A DNA stretch of 46,559 nt from Deltaproteobacteria bacterium (GTDB taxonomy: Bacteria; Desulfobacterota; DSM-4660; Desulfatiglandales; Desulfatiglandaceae): assembly GCA_021737425.1 (NCBI GenBank), contig JAIPDZ010000003.1:1-46559 (forward strand). The letters are read 5' to 3'. The notes beneath the pieces are model-generated. The model was not told the origin of the DNA and did no database searches. It saw only the letters and a program-made list of their open reading frames with translations. Every line of letters begins with the position of its first letter. The first letter of the stretch is position 1. The position numbers were made by a program, and so were the translations under genes. Below are positions 7,479-15,999 of this stretch, piece after piece.

Positions 7479-9299
7479 ATGTTGGACTTTATACTGGGCA
7501 AGGAGATTACCGGTTATGTGAGACAACACCGGGGACTGGTGATCCTTTCCCTGGTGCTCACGGCCATTGCCTCCTTGTTTGTGGTGGTTCCAGCCTATCT
7601 CCTTCAGCCCTTTGTGGATGAAGGCATGAAAACGGGCACAGACCCCGTGGCCTGGAAAATTCCGTGGTTCACCTTTGAATCCGGTTCCTGGTTTTCCTGG
7701 AAACGGACTCAGGTGACCGTGGTGGAGGAGATAACCCCCAATCACCTCCTGGTGCTCCTGACCCTTATCGCTTTTGTTTCCGTCCTGTTCAAGTCCATGG
7801 CCACCTATCTCGGAGGACTGTGCGCGGCCGCCTTTTCCAACCGGGCCGTTCAGTCCCTCAGGGTGGATCTTTTTCGGAAATTCATCTCCCTCAGCCTCAG
7901 CTTTTATAACAAACGAAAAGCCGGAGAACTCATCGCCCGGTCCACCGCAGACCTGGCCGTGCTGCAGTCCTTGATCGCGGAGGTCCTCATCGGGCTCATC
8001 GAACATCCGCTGACCGCGGTGGTGTTCCTGGTCTATCTCTTTGTGATGAATTTCAAGCTCACCGTCCTGGTTTTTGTGGTGGTCCCCCTTATCGCCCTCT
8101 TGGTGAGATTATTCGGCAGAAAAGTCAAAAAACACTCGGCAAAGGTCCAGGATGCCACGGCCGAAGTGACCTCCGCCTACCACGAAACCCTGCTCTGTCT
8201 CAAGCTGGTGCACGGGTTTTTCAGGGGAAAGCGCGAGGTGAGGAAGTTCAGCGAGCTGGCGGAAGATCTGTACAAACGGATCATGCGGTGGAATCGGTGG
8301 CAACTGGGCCTGGGGCCCATGATGGATTCGGTGGTGTTCTTGGTCATGCCCGGGGTGTTGATCGTGGGAAAAATCTATTTTCACCATACCTTGGGGGAGT
8401 TGATGGCCATGGCGTACGCCTTTTCCCGGGCCTACCGGCCCATTAAACGACTGGCCATGGTCAACAACAATCTCAAGACCCTTCAGGGAGCCACCGCGCG
8501 GGTCTTTGCGATCATGCAGACGGCATCGGACATCCGAGAGCCGGTGGGGGCCAAGGCCCTGCCCCGGCACCACAGCCATATCCAGTTTGAACGGGTGGAC
8601 TTTGGGTATGCTCCTGAACAACCCGTGTTACGGGACCTTTTTTTCCGCCTTGAGGCCGGAGAGATGGTGGCCTTTGTGGGGTCCACCGGGGCCGGCAAGA
8701 GTACGCTGTTGAACCTGATCCCGCGGTTTTATGACGTCACCTCAGGGTCTATTTCCATCGACGGCACGGACATTCGAACGGTGACCCTCCAGTCCCTGCG
8801 CCGGCAGATGGGCCTGGTGAACCAGGACACCCTTCTTTTCAACGAGACCGTTTCGTACAATATCGGGTATGGGAACCCCCAAGCCACCCTGGCGGATATC
8901 CGGAGGGTGGCCCAGGCGGCCCATGCCCATGACTTTATTGAGAGGCTGTCCAAAGGGTATGAAACCCCGGTGGGAGATCAGGGGAGCCTGCTGTCCGGGG
9001 GCCAGCGGCAGCGCATCGCCATTGCCAGGGCCTTGTTGGTGGATCCGGCCATCTTGATGCTGGATGAGGCGGCCTCGGCCTTAGATGCGGAGAGTGAACG
9101 GCTGGTGCAGGCGGCCATTGAAGACCTGAAAGGGACCCGAACCATTATTATTGTGGCCCACCGGCTCAGTACCATCATGAAGGCGGATCGCATTTTCGTG
9201 TTGGAGGCGGGCCGAATCGTGGAATCGGGCTCGCTCCAGGAACTCTTGAGCCTCAACCGGCGGTTTAAACAGTTGCACGATATGCAATTCAGGGCATAG
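7479..9299 (+). CDS. msbA: MsbA-type ABC transporter, fused permease and ATPase
   Basis: The 606-residue half-transporter has an N-terminal membrane domain with about six hydrophobic segments (first near residues 20-45) and a C-terminal nucleotide-binding domain from about residue 370. Seen in order are Walker A GSTGAGKST (about 400), Q-loop VNQDTLLF, signature LSGGQRQRIAIARA (about 504), Walker B AILMLDEAASALD (about 525) and the H-loop IVAHRLST (about 558). This layout fits the lipid A flippase MsbA, which moves lipid A-core across the inner membrane, though a peptide or lipid exporter of the same family is possible. The periplasmic part of the membrane domain has a loop of about 40 residues (near residues 50-90) longer than in typical MsbA. 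No clear ribosome binding site is visible; the gene starts 79 bp after the acyl-CoA dehydrogenase. Confidence 0.85.
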   Translation: MLDFILGKEITGYVRQHRGLVILSLVLTAIASLFVVVPAYLLQPFVDEGMKTGTDPVAWKIPWFTFESGSWFSWKRTQVTVVEEITPNHLLVLLTLIAFVSVLFKSMATYLGGLCAAAFSNRAVQSLRVDLFRKFISLSLSFYNKRKAGELIARSTADLAVLQSLIAEVLIGLIEHPLTAVVFLVYLFVMNFKLTVLVFVVVPLIALLVRLFGRKVKKHSAKVQDATAEVTSAYHETLLCLKLVHGFFRGKREVRKFSELAEDLYKRIMRWNRWQLGLGPMMDSVVFLVMPGVLIVGKIYFHHTLGELMAMAYAFSRAYRPIKRLAMVNNNLKTLQGATARVFAIMQTASDIREPVGAKALPRHHSHIQFERVDFGYAPEQPVLRDLFFRLEAGEMVAFVGSTGAGKSTLLNLIPRFYDVTSGSISIDGTDIRTVTLQSLRRQMGLVNQDTLLFNETVSYNIGYGNPQATLADIRRVAQAAHAHDFIERLSKGYETPVGDQGSLLSGGQRQRIAIARALLVDPAILMLDEAASALDAESERLVQAAIEDLKGTRTIIIVAHRLSTIMKADRIFVLEAGRIVESGSLQELLSLNRRFKQLHDMQFRA

Positions 9300-9364
9300 C
9301 AGGGGCGAGGCAAGCCTGACCAGGGGATGTGAAAGATGGGTTGACACACACAGGGAGCGCGGGG

Positions 9365-9715
9365 ATGACACTGAACAAATCACACCTTGCCGACAGGGTC
9401 AGAGAGAATGTGCGGTTCAAACCTCGGCACAGGAGCCGTCAATTATTCCTTTTTCCGGAATTGAACTGTACCTTTTTAAGTAAAAGGCGGTCCGCTCAGC
9501 TTGTGGATACCCTCTTGGAAAAAATCAAGGCGGCCCTGATCCAAGGAGAGGATGTTCGGATTGCCCGTTTCGGCACCTTCCAAGTCCAATTCCGGTGGGC
9601 CAAAAAGGGGAGAAACCCCCGAACCGGGGAAACCCTGATTATAAAATCCAGGAGGACGGTGAGGTTCAGGGTCTCCCCCAGGCTAAGGGAGAAGATCAAC
9701 TCCCCCCCTCCATGA
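9365..9715 (+). CDS. IHF/HU-family DNA-bending protein with a 20-residue insertion
   Basis: This is a 116-residue member of the HU/IHF family, usually 90-100 residues. MTLNKSHLADRV is the first helix, LSKRRSAQLVDTLLEKIKAAL the second, GEDVRIARFGTFQV the beta strands, and GRNPRTGE the tip of the DNA-intercalating arm with its conserved proline. The unusual part is an Arg/Phe-rich insertion of about 20 residues (RFKPRHRSRQLFLFPELN) between helices 1 and 2. A GTG at 9329 would add 12 residues, but ATG at 9365 gives the conserved IHF start. It follows the ABC transporter by 65 bp on the same strand. Normal members bend DNA as dimers; the insertion could alter dimer contacts or DNA binding. Confidence 0.85.
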   Translation: MTLNKSHLADRVRENVRFKPRHRSRQLFLFPELNCTFLSKRRSAQLVDTLLEKIKAALIQGEDVRIARFGTFQVQFRWAKKGRNPRTGETLIIKSRRTVRFRVSPRLREKINSPPP

Positions 9716-9737
9716 GGGAATCCGGGTGCGGGGCCCC

Positions 9738-10541
9738 CTATGAGGCGGAGACAAAATCGAGCACACAGCGGTTAAACAGGTCCGGCTGTTCGATCATGAC
9801 CATATGACCGGCTCCGGGGATGCGCTGCAGCGTACTGGATGGGATGGATTGGTGGAGGGCCTCGGACAGGGAGGGGGGCGTTAATTTGTCCGCTTCGCCG
9901 CACACCATGAGACAGGGCAGGCGGATCGCCTGTAGTGCATCCCCTATCTCAAATCGATTGCAGGCCTTGAAATCGTTGAGGACCGTGGTTTGACCGGCCG
10001 CTTTCATGAGTTGTGCCCCCGCATGAATGATGGCGGGGTCGGTCTGTGGGGCATAGGCGAAATGAAGGAGATTCTCCACGGTTTGTTCGAACCTCTCCTT
10101 CAACCCTTCCAAAAACATGGGCGCCACCCTAAGCCGGGGGCCGGTCCCCACCAGAATAATCCCTGCCAGCTGCTGGGGATGGTCACAGGCGGTCTTCTGA
10201 ACCACGGCGCCGCCCATGGAATGCCCCATGAGGTAAACGGGGCGGTCAAACAAGGCATCCAGGGTATCCCTCAGCCAGGCGGCATAGGTCTCCATATGGG
10301 GAGTATTGGGTTGCGCCTGAGTATGGCCGTGGCCGGGCAGGTCCAGGGCCAGGGTGTTTATCCGGGGGGAGAGGCGGAGCTGATTCTGCCAGATCCGGGC
10401 CTGACCCCCTGCGCCGTGGATCATGACCAGGGTGGGTCGGTCCTGGGCAAACCCGCTTGAACCACTCTGAAATCCGATCCCCATCTCCCTGAGCTTCTCT
10501 GAGAGCGGGTCCCTATGGCGTTCCACGAACCGATCCACCAT
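9738..10541 (-). CDS. Alpha/beta-fold hydrolase
   Basis: The 267-residue serine hydrolase has the oxyanion segment VMIHGAGGQARIW, the nucleophile elbow GHSMGG, a late-strand acid in GEADKLTPP and the catalytic His in GAGHMVMIEQP, so the triad looks complete. The substrate cannot be read from sequence; relatives include esterases, lactonases and C-C hydrolases such as MhpC. ATG at 10541 is preferred over a TTG two codons upstream. It begins about 12 bases after the fabH-like stop codon on the same strand, the third gene of a ppsA-fabH-hydrolase operon. It may process a thioester or ester product of the ketoacyl synthase, but that is inference from order only. Confidence 0.8.
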   Translation of the reverse strand: MVDRFVERHRDPLSEKLREMGIGFQSGSSGFAQDRPTLVMIHGAGGQARIWQNQLRLSPRINTLALDLPGHGHTQAQPNTPHMETYAAWLRDTLDALFDRPVYLMGHSMGGAVVQKTACDHPQQLAGIILVGTGPRLRVAPMFLEGLKERFEQTVENLLHFAYAPQTDPAIIHAGAQLMKAAGQTTVLNDFKACNRFEIGDALQAIRLPCLMVCGEADKLTPPSLSEALHQSIPSSTLQRIPGAGHMVMIEQPDLFNRCVLDFVSAS

Positions 10542-10553
10542 GGGCAATCCCGA

Positions 10554-11546
10554 CTACGCCCATTTCATGAGCGCACTCCCCCAGGTCAACCCCCCACCGA
10601 ATACCGGGAGACAGACCAGGTCATGGGGCTGGATGCTGCCGTCCCTTACCGCTTCGTCTAAGGCAATGGCGCAGGAAGCAGAGGATATGTTGCCGTATCG
10701 ATCCAGGGTGACGTAGAATCGATCCATAGGGACCTTCAGGGTTTTGGCCATGGATTGAAACATGCGTAAGTTGGCCTGATGGGGAATGAACCAGGCAATA
10801 TCCGCCACTGCCACCCGGTTGTATTGGGCGGCCTCCTTCACGGAATCCACAAAATGTCTTACGGCCACCCGAAAGCTGGCATTGGCTTCAATCAATGCCA
10901 GGTAATGGCGTTTCTGATCCACGCTTTCGTGACATATGGGGGTGGTCTTGGACCCGCCCCCCGGAAGGAGGAGGTCCTGGCCGCTTTCTCCGTCCGTGTG
11001 CAGATGGGTGGAGAGGATTTCCGGCCCCTCATCTCCCAAGGACAGTATGGCGGCACCGGCCCCGTCCCCCCACAATATGCATGAGGTGCGGTCCTCCCAG
11101 TTGAGGGTTCGGGTCATGACTTCCGAGGCCACCACCAGCACATTCCTGGCTGCACCGGTCTTGAGATATTGCTCCGCCACATTGAGGGAAAATATGAACC
11201 CGGAACAGGCGGCGGTGACGTCAAAGGTGACCGCCTGGGGGGCATTCAGTTTGGCCTGAAGCCAGTTGGCCGCAGACGGACAGCAGGTATCCGGGGTAAT
11301 GGTGCCGATGATGATCAGATCGATATCCCCGGCGGTCATGCCCGCCGCTTCAAAGGCCTTGAGGGAGGCTTCGTAGGCCAAATCCGAGGTGGTCACGGAC
11401 GGATCAGCGATCCGCCTTTCGCGCACCCCGGTGCGTTGCACAATCCACTCATCCGTGGTATCCAGCCCCATTTTCTCAAGGTCAAAATTGGTCAGGACCT
11501 TAGGGGGCACATAGGATCCTGTGCCGAGTATGCGTACCGATGTCAT
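10554..11546 (-). CDS. fabH: 3-oxoacyl-ACP synthase III (FabH-like)
   Basis: The 330-residue thiolase-fold condensing enzyme has the usual FabH length. The triad is visible: Cys114 in TAACSGF, His256 in IPHQANLRM and Asn286 in YGNISSAS. The N-terminal DEWIVQRTGVRERR is the FabH CoA/ACP-contact region. FabH starts fatty acid synthesis by condensing acetyl-CoA (or a branched acyl-CoA) with malonyl-ACP. Because it stands apart from other fab genes and lies between ppsA and a hydrolase, it may instead be a secondary KAS III that makes a special acyl product. GGAG inside the end of ppsA serves as ribosome binding site, and the ATG comes three bases after the ppsA stop, so the two are coupled. Confidence 0.88.
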   Translation of the reverse strand: MTSVRILGTGSYVPPKVLTNFDLEKMGLDTTDEWIVQRTGVRERRIADPSVTTSDLAYEASLKAFEAAGMTAGDIDLIIIGTITPDTCCPSAANWLQAKLNAPQAVTFDVTAACSGFIFSLNVAEQYLKTGAARNVLVVASEVMTRTLNWEDRTSCILWGDGAGAAILSLGDEGPEILSTHLHTDGESGQDLLLPGGGSKTTPICHESVDQKRHYLALIEANASFRVAVRHFVDSVKEAAQYNRVAVADIAWFIPHQANLRMFQSMAKTLKVPMDRFYVTLDRYGNISSASCAIALDEAVRDGSIQPHDLVCLPVFGGGLTWGSALMKWA

Positions 11547-11549
11547 GGG

Positions 11550-14030
11550 TTAGCCATTCTCCGGTTGGATTCCCAGTTGTTTTTCCTTTTCAGCCACTGC
11601 GAGACGGGTCTTGATCACCGTATCCGGAATAAGGCTCATGGAGTCGATGCCGCACTCCACCAGAAAATCGGCAAAATCGGGAAAATCACTGGGGGCCTGT
11701 CCGCAGATGCCTATCTTTCTGCCCTTCTTTTTGGCCACCTCTATGACCTGGGCCACCAGTCTTTTGACGGCATCGTTTCGTTCATCATAGATGTGGGCCA
11801 CGAGAGAGGAATCCCGGTCCAGCCCCAGGGTCAGTTGGGTTAAGTCATTGGACCCGATGGAAAATCCGTCAAAGATATCGGCGAACTGATCCGCGCAGAT
11901 CACATTGCTGGGGATTTCGCACATGACATAGATCTCCAGGCCCTCCTCCCCCTGGACCAGCCCGTATTTGGCCATGCGATCAATGACCTTTTTTCCCTCC
12001 TCAGGGGTCCGGCAAAAGGGGACCATGACCTTGATGTTGGTCAGACCCACTTCACTTCGCGCCTTGTGCAGGGCCACGCATTCCAACTCAAAGGCCCGCT
12101 CAAAGTTTTCATCATAGTACCGGGAGGCCCCTCTCCATCCGATCATGGGATTGCTCTCTTTGGGTTCATAGAGGTACCCGCCCAAGAGGTTCTCATACTC
12201 GTTGGTTTTAAAGTCCGAAAGCCGCACGATCACATCATTGGGATAAAATCCGGCCGCGATCCGACTGATCCCCTCGGCCAGTTTATCGATAAAAAACAAG
12301 GTCTTGGAATCGTATACAGCGGTGATTTCATCAATGGTGTACATGACGCCCGCGATTCTCTGGTCGGACTTGGCCTTTTCCTTGAGTTTGTCATAGTCCA
12401 GCAGGGCCAGCGGATGGATGCCGATGTGAGAATTGATAATAAACTCTTCCCTGGCCAGGCCCACCCCGTCATTGGGGATCCTTCCCTGGGAAAAGGCCTT
12501 CTCCGGGATGCCCACATTCATCATGATTTTGGTCCGGGTTTGGGGCATCTCTTCCAGGTTGATGGTCTCCACCTCATACGCAATTTTTCCTTCATAGATA
12601 TAACCGGTTTCCCCTTCGCAACAAGAGACCGTCACTTCCTGTCCGGATTGAATCATTTCATCGCCGTTTGCAGTGCCGATGACACAAGGGATGCCCAGTT
12701 CTCTCGACACAATGGCCGCATGGCACGTTCTACCGCCCTTATTGGTGACGATGGCGGAAGCGATTTTCATGACGGGTTCCCAGTCCGGATCGGTCATGCT
12801 GGTGACCAGTACCTGGCCTTTTTTAAACTTGTCCATTTCCAGGGTGGACTGGATGACGTTGGCTACACCATGTCCCACCTTGGTTCCCACGGCGGTTCCG
12901 CTGGCCAACACCTTTCCCCGTTCCCGGATCCGGTAGCTTTCGTAGGTGCTGGTGTCCTGTTGGGAATGAAAGGTCTCGGGTCTGGCCTGGACGATAAAGA
13001 GTTCCCCGGTCCCCACGTTGACCCCGTCCCCGTCCTTGGCCCACTCGATATCCATGGGTTTGAAATGCCCGGCCTCTTCACTGTAATGGGTTTCGATGGT
13101 GCAGGCCCACTCGGCCAGTTTCAGGATCTCGTCCTCCTCCAGGACATAGCGGTGCCGTTCGTCTAAGGTGGAGGGGACATTTTTGACGGTGGCGTCGTCT
13201 TCCATGGAGTAGACCATTTTAAAGTCCCTATCCCCTGCCTTCCGGCTGATGATGGATCGTTTCCCCATCTTCAGGGTGGGTTTAAATACATAGAATTCAT
13301 CCGGATTTACCGCACCCTGTACCACGTTTTCCCCCAGGCCGTAAGCGGCCGTGATAAAGACCACATCCTTGAAACCGGTCTCCGTGTCAATGGAAAATAT
13401 GACCCCGGAATAGGCGGAGTCGCTTCTGACCATCTTCTGCACGGCAATGGAGAGGGATATGTCAAACTGGTCAAAGCCCTTGTCATGACGGTAGGAGATG
13501 GCCCGGTTGGTAAAGAGGCTGGCAAAGCATTTCCGGCAGGCGTCCAGGACATTCCATTTTCCCCGGATATTGAGATAGGTGTCCTGCTGTCCTGCAAACG
13601 AGGCGTCAGGGAGGTCTTCGGCGGTGGCAGAAGACCGGATGGCCACGTCCAGATTGTCCAGCCCCTTCTGGTTGAAGTGGGCGCCCAAGGTCTCATAGGC
13701 CTGATATATGGCCTGGGTCAGATCGGGGGGGAATTCGGCATGGGTAATGATCTCCCGGACCTGACGACCCTTCCGGAGAAGATTTTCAATATTGCTGGTA
13801 TCCAGGTCCTGGAGAATCCTCTTGATTTCGTCCTCAATTCCGGCATATTTCAAGAAATACCGATACGCATAGGCGGTAATGGCAAACCCATTGGGAACGT
13901 TTATCCCATTTTCCTTGAGTTTCTGATACATCTCTCCCAAAGACGCGTTCTTACCCCCCACCAAAGGGACATCCCCGATCCCGATTTCACTAAACCAGAG
14001 GATCAACTTCTTTCGATTATCTCCAGCCAT
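11550..14030 (-). CDS. ppsA: Phosphoenolpyruvate synthase
   Basis: The 826-residue protein is slightly longer than the E. coli enzyme (792). It has the N-terminal ATP-grasp domain (VPLVGGKNASLGEM, VAIRSSATAEDLPDASFAGQQ), the swivelling phosphohistidine domain GGRTCHAAIVSRELG with the catalytic His near residue 437, and the PEP/pyruvate TIM barrel ending GICGQAPSDFPDFADFL with the acid/base Cys near 775. It converts pyruvate and ATP to PEP, AMP and phosphate, the gluconeogenic entry needed when growing on acetyl-CoA-yielding substrates, which suits the catabolic genes nearby. GGAGGTGGCAG precedes ATG. On the minus strand upstream, TTGACA at 14170-14175 could be a -35 box, but a convincing -10 is missing. 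Confidence 0.95.
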   Translation of the reverse strand: MAGDNRKKLILWFSEIGIGDVPLVGGKNASLGEMYQKLKENGINVPNGFAITAYAYRYFLKYAGIEDEIKRILQDLDTSNIENLLRKGRQVREIITHAEFPPDLTQAIYQAYETLGAHFNQKGLDNLDVAIRSSATAEDLPDASFAGQQDTYLNIRGKWNVLDACRKCFASLFTNRAISYRHDKGFDQFDISLSIAVQKMVRSDSAYSGVIFSIDTETGFKDVVFITAAYGLGENVVQGAVNPDEFYVFKPTLKMGKRSIISRKAGDRDFKMVYSMEDDATVKNVPSTLDERHRYVLEEDEILKLAEWACTIETHYSEEAGHFKPMDIEWAKDGDGVNVGTGELFIVQARPETFHSQQDTSTYESYRIRERGKVLASGTAVGTKVGHGVANVIQSTLEMDKFKKGQVLVTSMTDPDWEPVMKIASAIVTNKGGRTCHAAIVSRELGIPCVIGTANGDEMIQSGQEVTVSCCEGETGYIYEGKIAYEVETINLEEMPQTRTKIMMNVGIPEKAFSQGRIPNDGVGLAREEFIINSHIGIHPLALLDYDKLKEKAKSDQRIAGVMYTIDEITAVYDSKTLFFIDKLAEGISRIAAGFYPNDVIVRLSDFKTNEYENLLGGYLYEPKESNPMIGWRGASRYYDENFERAFELECVALHKARSEVGLTNIKVMVPFCRTPEEGKKVIDRMAKYGLVQGEEGLEIYVMCEIPSNVICADQFADIFDGFSIGSNDLTQLTLGLDRDSSLVAHIYDERNDAVKRLVAQVIEVAKKKGRKIGICGQAPSDFPDFADFLVECGIDSMSLIPDTVIKTRLAVAEKEKQLGIQPENG

Positions 14031-14165
14031 CTGCCACCTCCCTTATTACGTATTGACTGAACCCAAGTTGGACCTGGCCAAGGTGTGCGGCTTTTCAGAA
14101 TGCCGTCCCGGCACCTTTGTGAATACGCAGCATTTTCGGCAAAGCTCTACCACTAATGTAACATG

Positions 14166-14179
14166 TTGTCAATTGACAA
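14166..14179. promoter_or_regulatory. 14-bp perfect palindrome between ppsA and the desulfurase gene
   Basis: TTGTCAATTGACAA reads the same on both strands and lies in the 225-bp divergent region. Each half contains a TTGACA-like hexamer pointing outward, so a bound repressor would cover the -35 region of either gene. No known regulator is assigned. Confidence 0.4.
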
Positions 14180-14255
14180 AATATAGACTACAAAGGCAAC
14201 TGTGTTTTCCGCCACAGACCCGCTTGCCGAGTATTTCCCAAGGAAAGGGGATCAT

Positions 14256-15416
14256 ATGCCTGAAAAAAATGCGCCCCATGTCATTTACTTAGACCATAAT
14301 GCCACCACCCCCATCGATCCCGAGGTCCAGGCGCGAATGCGCCCCTATATGGACGAAGCATATGGGAATCCCTCCAGTCCCTACGCCCTGGGGGTAAGGG
14401 CCAGGGAGGCTGTGGAGCAGGCCCGAGCAGAGGTGGCCGGACTCATCGGCTGCCAACCCCAGGAGGTGATCTTTACTTCAGGGGGGAGCGAATCCAATAA
14501 TACCGTGTTGAAAGGGAGTGTGGATTTCAAGAATCCTCAAACGTATCATATCATCACCTCGGCCATCGAACACCCCGCCATTTTAAACCCGGTGCTCTTT
14601 TTGATGGAACTGGGGGTGAGGGTGACGGTGGTCCCGGTGGACGGCATGGGCCGGGTGGACCCGGAGGAAATCCGACAGGCCATCCGGCCGGAGACCACCC
14701 TGGTCTCCATCATGTTGGCCAATAATGAGACCGGAACGCTTCAGCCCATTGAGGAGATCTCCCGGATCACCAGGGCCCATGGGGTCCGGTTACACACGGA
14801 TGCGGCCCAGGCCGTAGGCAAAATAGGGGTGGACGTGAACGGCCTGGGGGTCGATTTCTTGACCATTGCCGGGCACAAGCTGTATGCGCCCAAGGGGGTG
14901 GGGGCGTTGTATGTCCGGGACGGCACATCCTTCACCCCGCTGATGCACGGGGGCGGTCAGGAATTCGGGAAGCGGGCCGGTACCGAGAATGTGATGTTCA
15001 CTACAGGTCTCGGAACGGCGTGCCGGGTGGTCCAAAAGCGGCTTGACAGGGATATAAAGGAGATGACGGCCCTGCGGGAGCGCCTCAAAGCCTACCTGTT
15101 TGCGCATGTGGACGGGTTGGTCTTGAACGGCCATTCCCGGCACACCCTGCCCAATACCCTGAATGTGTCCGTGCCCCATCTAAAGGGGGGGCAGATCCTG
15201 GATGGGTTGCCCGGTCTCATGGCCTCCACCGGCGCCGCCTGCCATGACCAGAGCGTTACGCTCAGCCATGTATTGTCCGCCATGGGCGTTTCCCCTGAAA
15301 TGGGAATGGGGGCATTGCGATTCAGCGTGGGCCGAAGCAATACCATGGATCAGATGGATGTGGCTGCGAAATGGATAACCGATCAGATCAAGAGGATGAG
15401 ACATGGAAACCCCTAA
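14256..15416 (+). CDS. Cysteine desulfurase, NifS/IscS family
   Basis: The 386-residue PLP enzyme is the right size for NifS/IscS. It shows IYLDHNATTPIDPEV at the start, FTSGGSESNN and the PLP-contact region, AIEHPAIL, a DAAQAVGKI aspartate, the PLP lysine in AGHKLYAPKG (about 207), AGTENV, and the persulfide cysteine in STGAACHDQS (about 329). It mobilises sulfur from cysteine for Fe-S clusters or other thio-cofactors. The ACHDQSVTLS loop differs from IscS and hints at a specialised desulfurase; a selenocysteine-lyase role is possible. AAAGGGG precedes ATG at 14256; an upstream GTG at 14202 adds a non-conserved stretch. No iscU is adjacent. The next gene starts inside this one. Confidence 0.88.
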   Translation: MPEKNAPHVIYLDHNATTPIDPEVQARMRPYMDEAYGNPSSPYALGVRAREAVEQARAEVAGLIGCQPQEVIFTSGGSESNNTVLKGSVDFKNPQTYHIITSAIEHPAILNPVLFLMELGVRVTVVPVDGMGRVDPEEIRQAIRPETTLVSIMLANNETGTLQPIEEISRITRAHGVRLHTDAAQAVGKIGVDVNGLGVDFLTIAGHKLYAPKGVGALYVRDGTSFTPLMHGGGQEFGKRAGTENVMFTTGLGTACRVVQKRLDRDIKEMTALRERLKAYLFAHVDGLVLNGHSRHTLPNTLNVSVPHLKGGQILDGLPGLMASTGAACHDQSVTLSHVLSAMGVSPEMGMGALRFSVGRSNTMDQMDVAAKWITDQIKRMRHGNP

Positions 15417-15999
15417 AGAAAGACCTGCCTTGCTGATTATTGATATGGTGAAAGACAATTTTGACGAAGACCATCCCCTCCCCATCACCCCGTTTGCCCG
15501 GAGGATTATTTCCCCCATCAATGCCCTTATCCGACATTTCAGAACCGGGAAATGGCCGGTGGTCTTTGCCACGGATGCCTTTCATGAGAAGGATTTTATC
15601 TTTAAAGGCCGGATGAAACCCCACTCCCTCGCCGACACCCGGGGCGCGGAAGTGATCGATGAGTTGGACCGCAGGGCACAAGACCTGTGGTTGCCCAAGC
15701 CCAGGTTTTCCGCTTTCTTTGACACCCCCCTGGATCAATGGCTTCGGGAAAGGGGGGTGACCTTGTGTGCGGTGGCCGGGATCGCCACCAACTTCTGCGT
15801 CCTGACTACGGTGATGGACGCCATCTGTCATGATTTCAAGGCGGTCTTTCTGGAGGACTGCACTGCTGCGTCAACCGAGGCGTTTCACCGGCAGACCCTT
15901 GACCTCTACCGTAAAAATCCCCTCCATCCGCTCTTGCAGGTGTTGACTTCCCATCAGTTGATGGCAGGATCAGGGGAGCAGCAGGGCCCGGCAGGATGA
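15403..15999 (+). CDS. Isochorismatase-family cysteine hydrolase
   Basis: The 198-residue protein belongs to the nicotinamidase/isochorismatase fold. The catalytic triad is visible: Asp14 in LLIIDMVKD, Lys99 in WLPKPRFSAF and Cys132 in GIATNFCVLTTVMDA, preceded by the cis-peptide-like GIAT segment. Members hydrolyse amides or vinyl ethers such as nicotinamide or N-carbamoyl compounds; the metal-binding D-x-H-x-x-x-H pattern of nicotinamidase is only loosely present (TDAFHEKDF), so a nicotinamidase is not certain. It overlaps the desulfurase gene by 14 bases, with AGAGGATGAG as ribosome binding site, and its stop overlaps the priA start as ATGA, so the three genes form one translationally coupled unit. 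Confidence 0.82.
   Translation: METPKERPALLIIDMVKDNFDEDHPLPITPFARRIISPINALIRHFRTGKWPVVFATDAFHEKDFIFKGRMKPHSLADTRGAEVIDELDRRAQDLWLPKPRFSAFFDTPLDQWLRERGVTLCAVAGIATNFCVLTTVMDAICHDFKAVFLEDCTAASTEAFHRQTLDLYRKNPLHPLLQVLTSHQLMAGSGEQQGPAG

Noticed and set aside
12066-13166. 366-codon plus-strand frame over ppsA
   Set aside because: Antisense to conserved PEP synthase motifs; composition rich in His/Gly/Pro and no family similarity.
14173-14201. TTGACA as a promoter for the cysteine desulfurase gene
   Set aside because: No acceptable -10 hexamer at 16-18 bp spacing; kept only as part of the palindrome.
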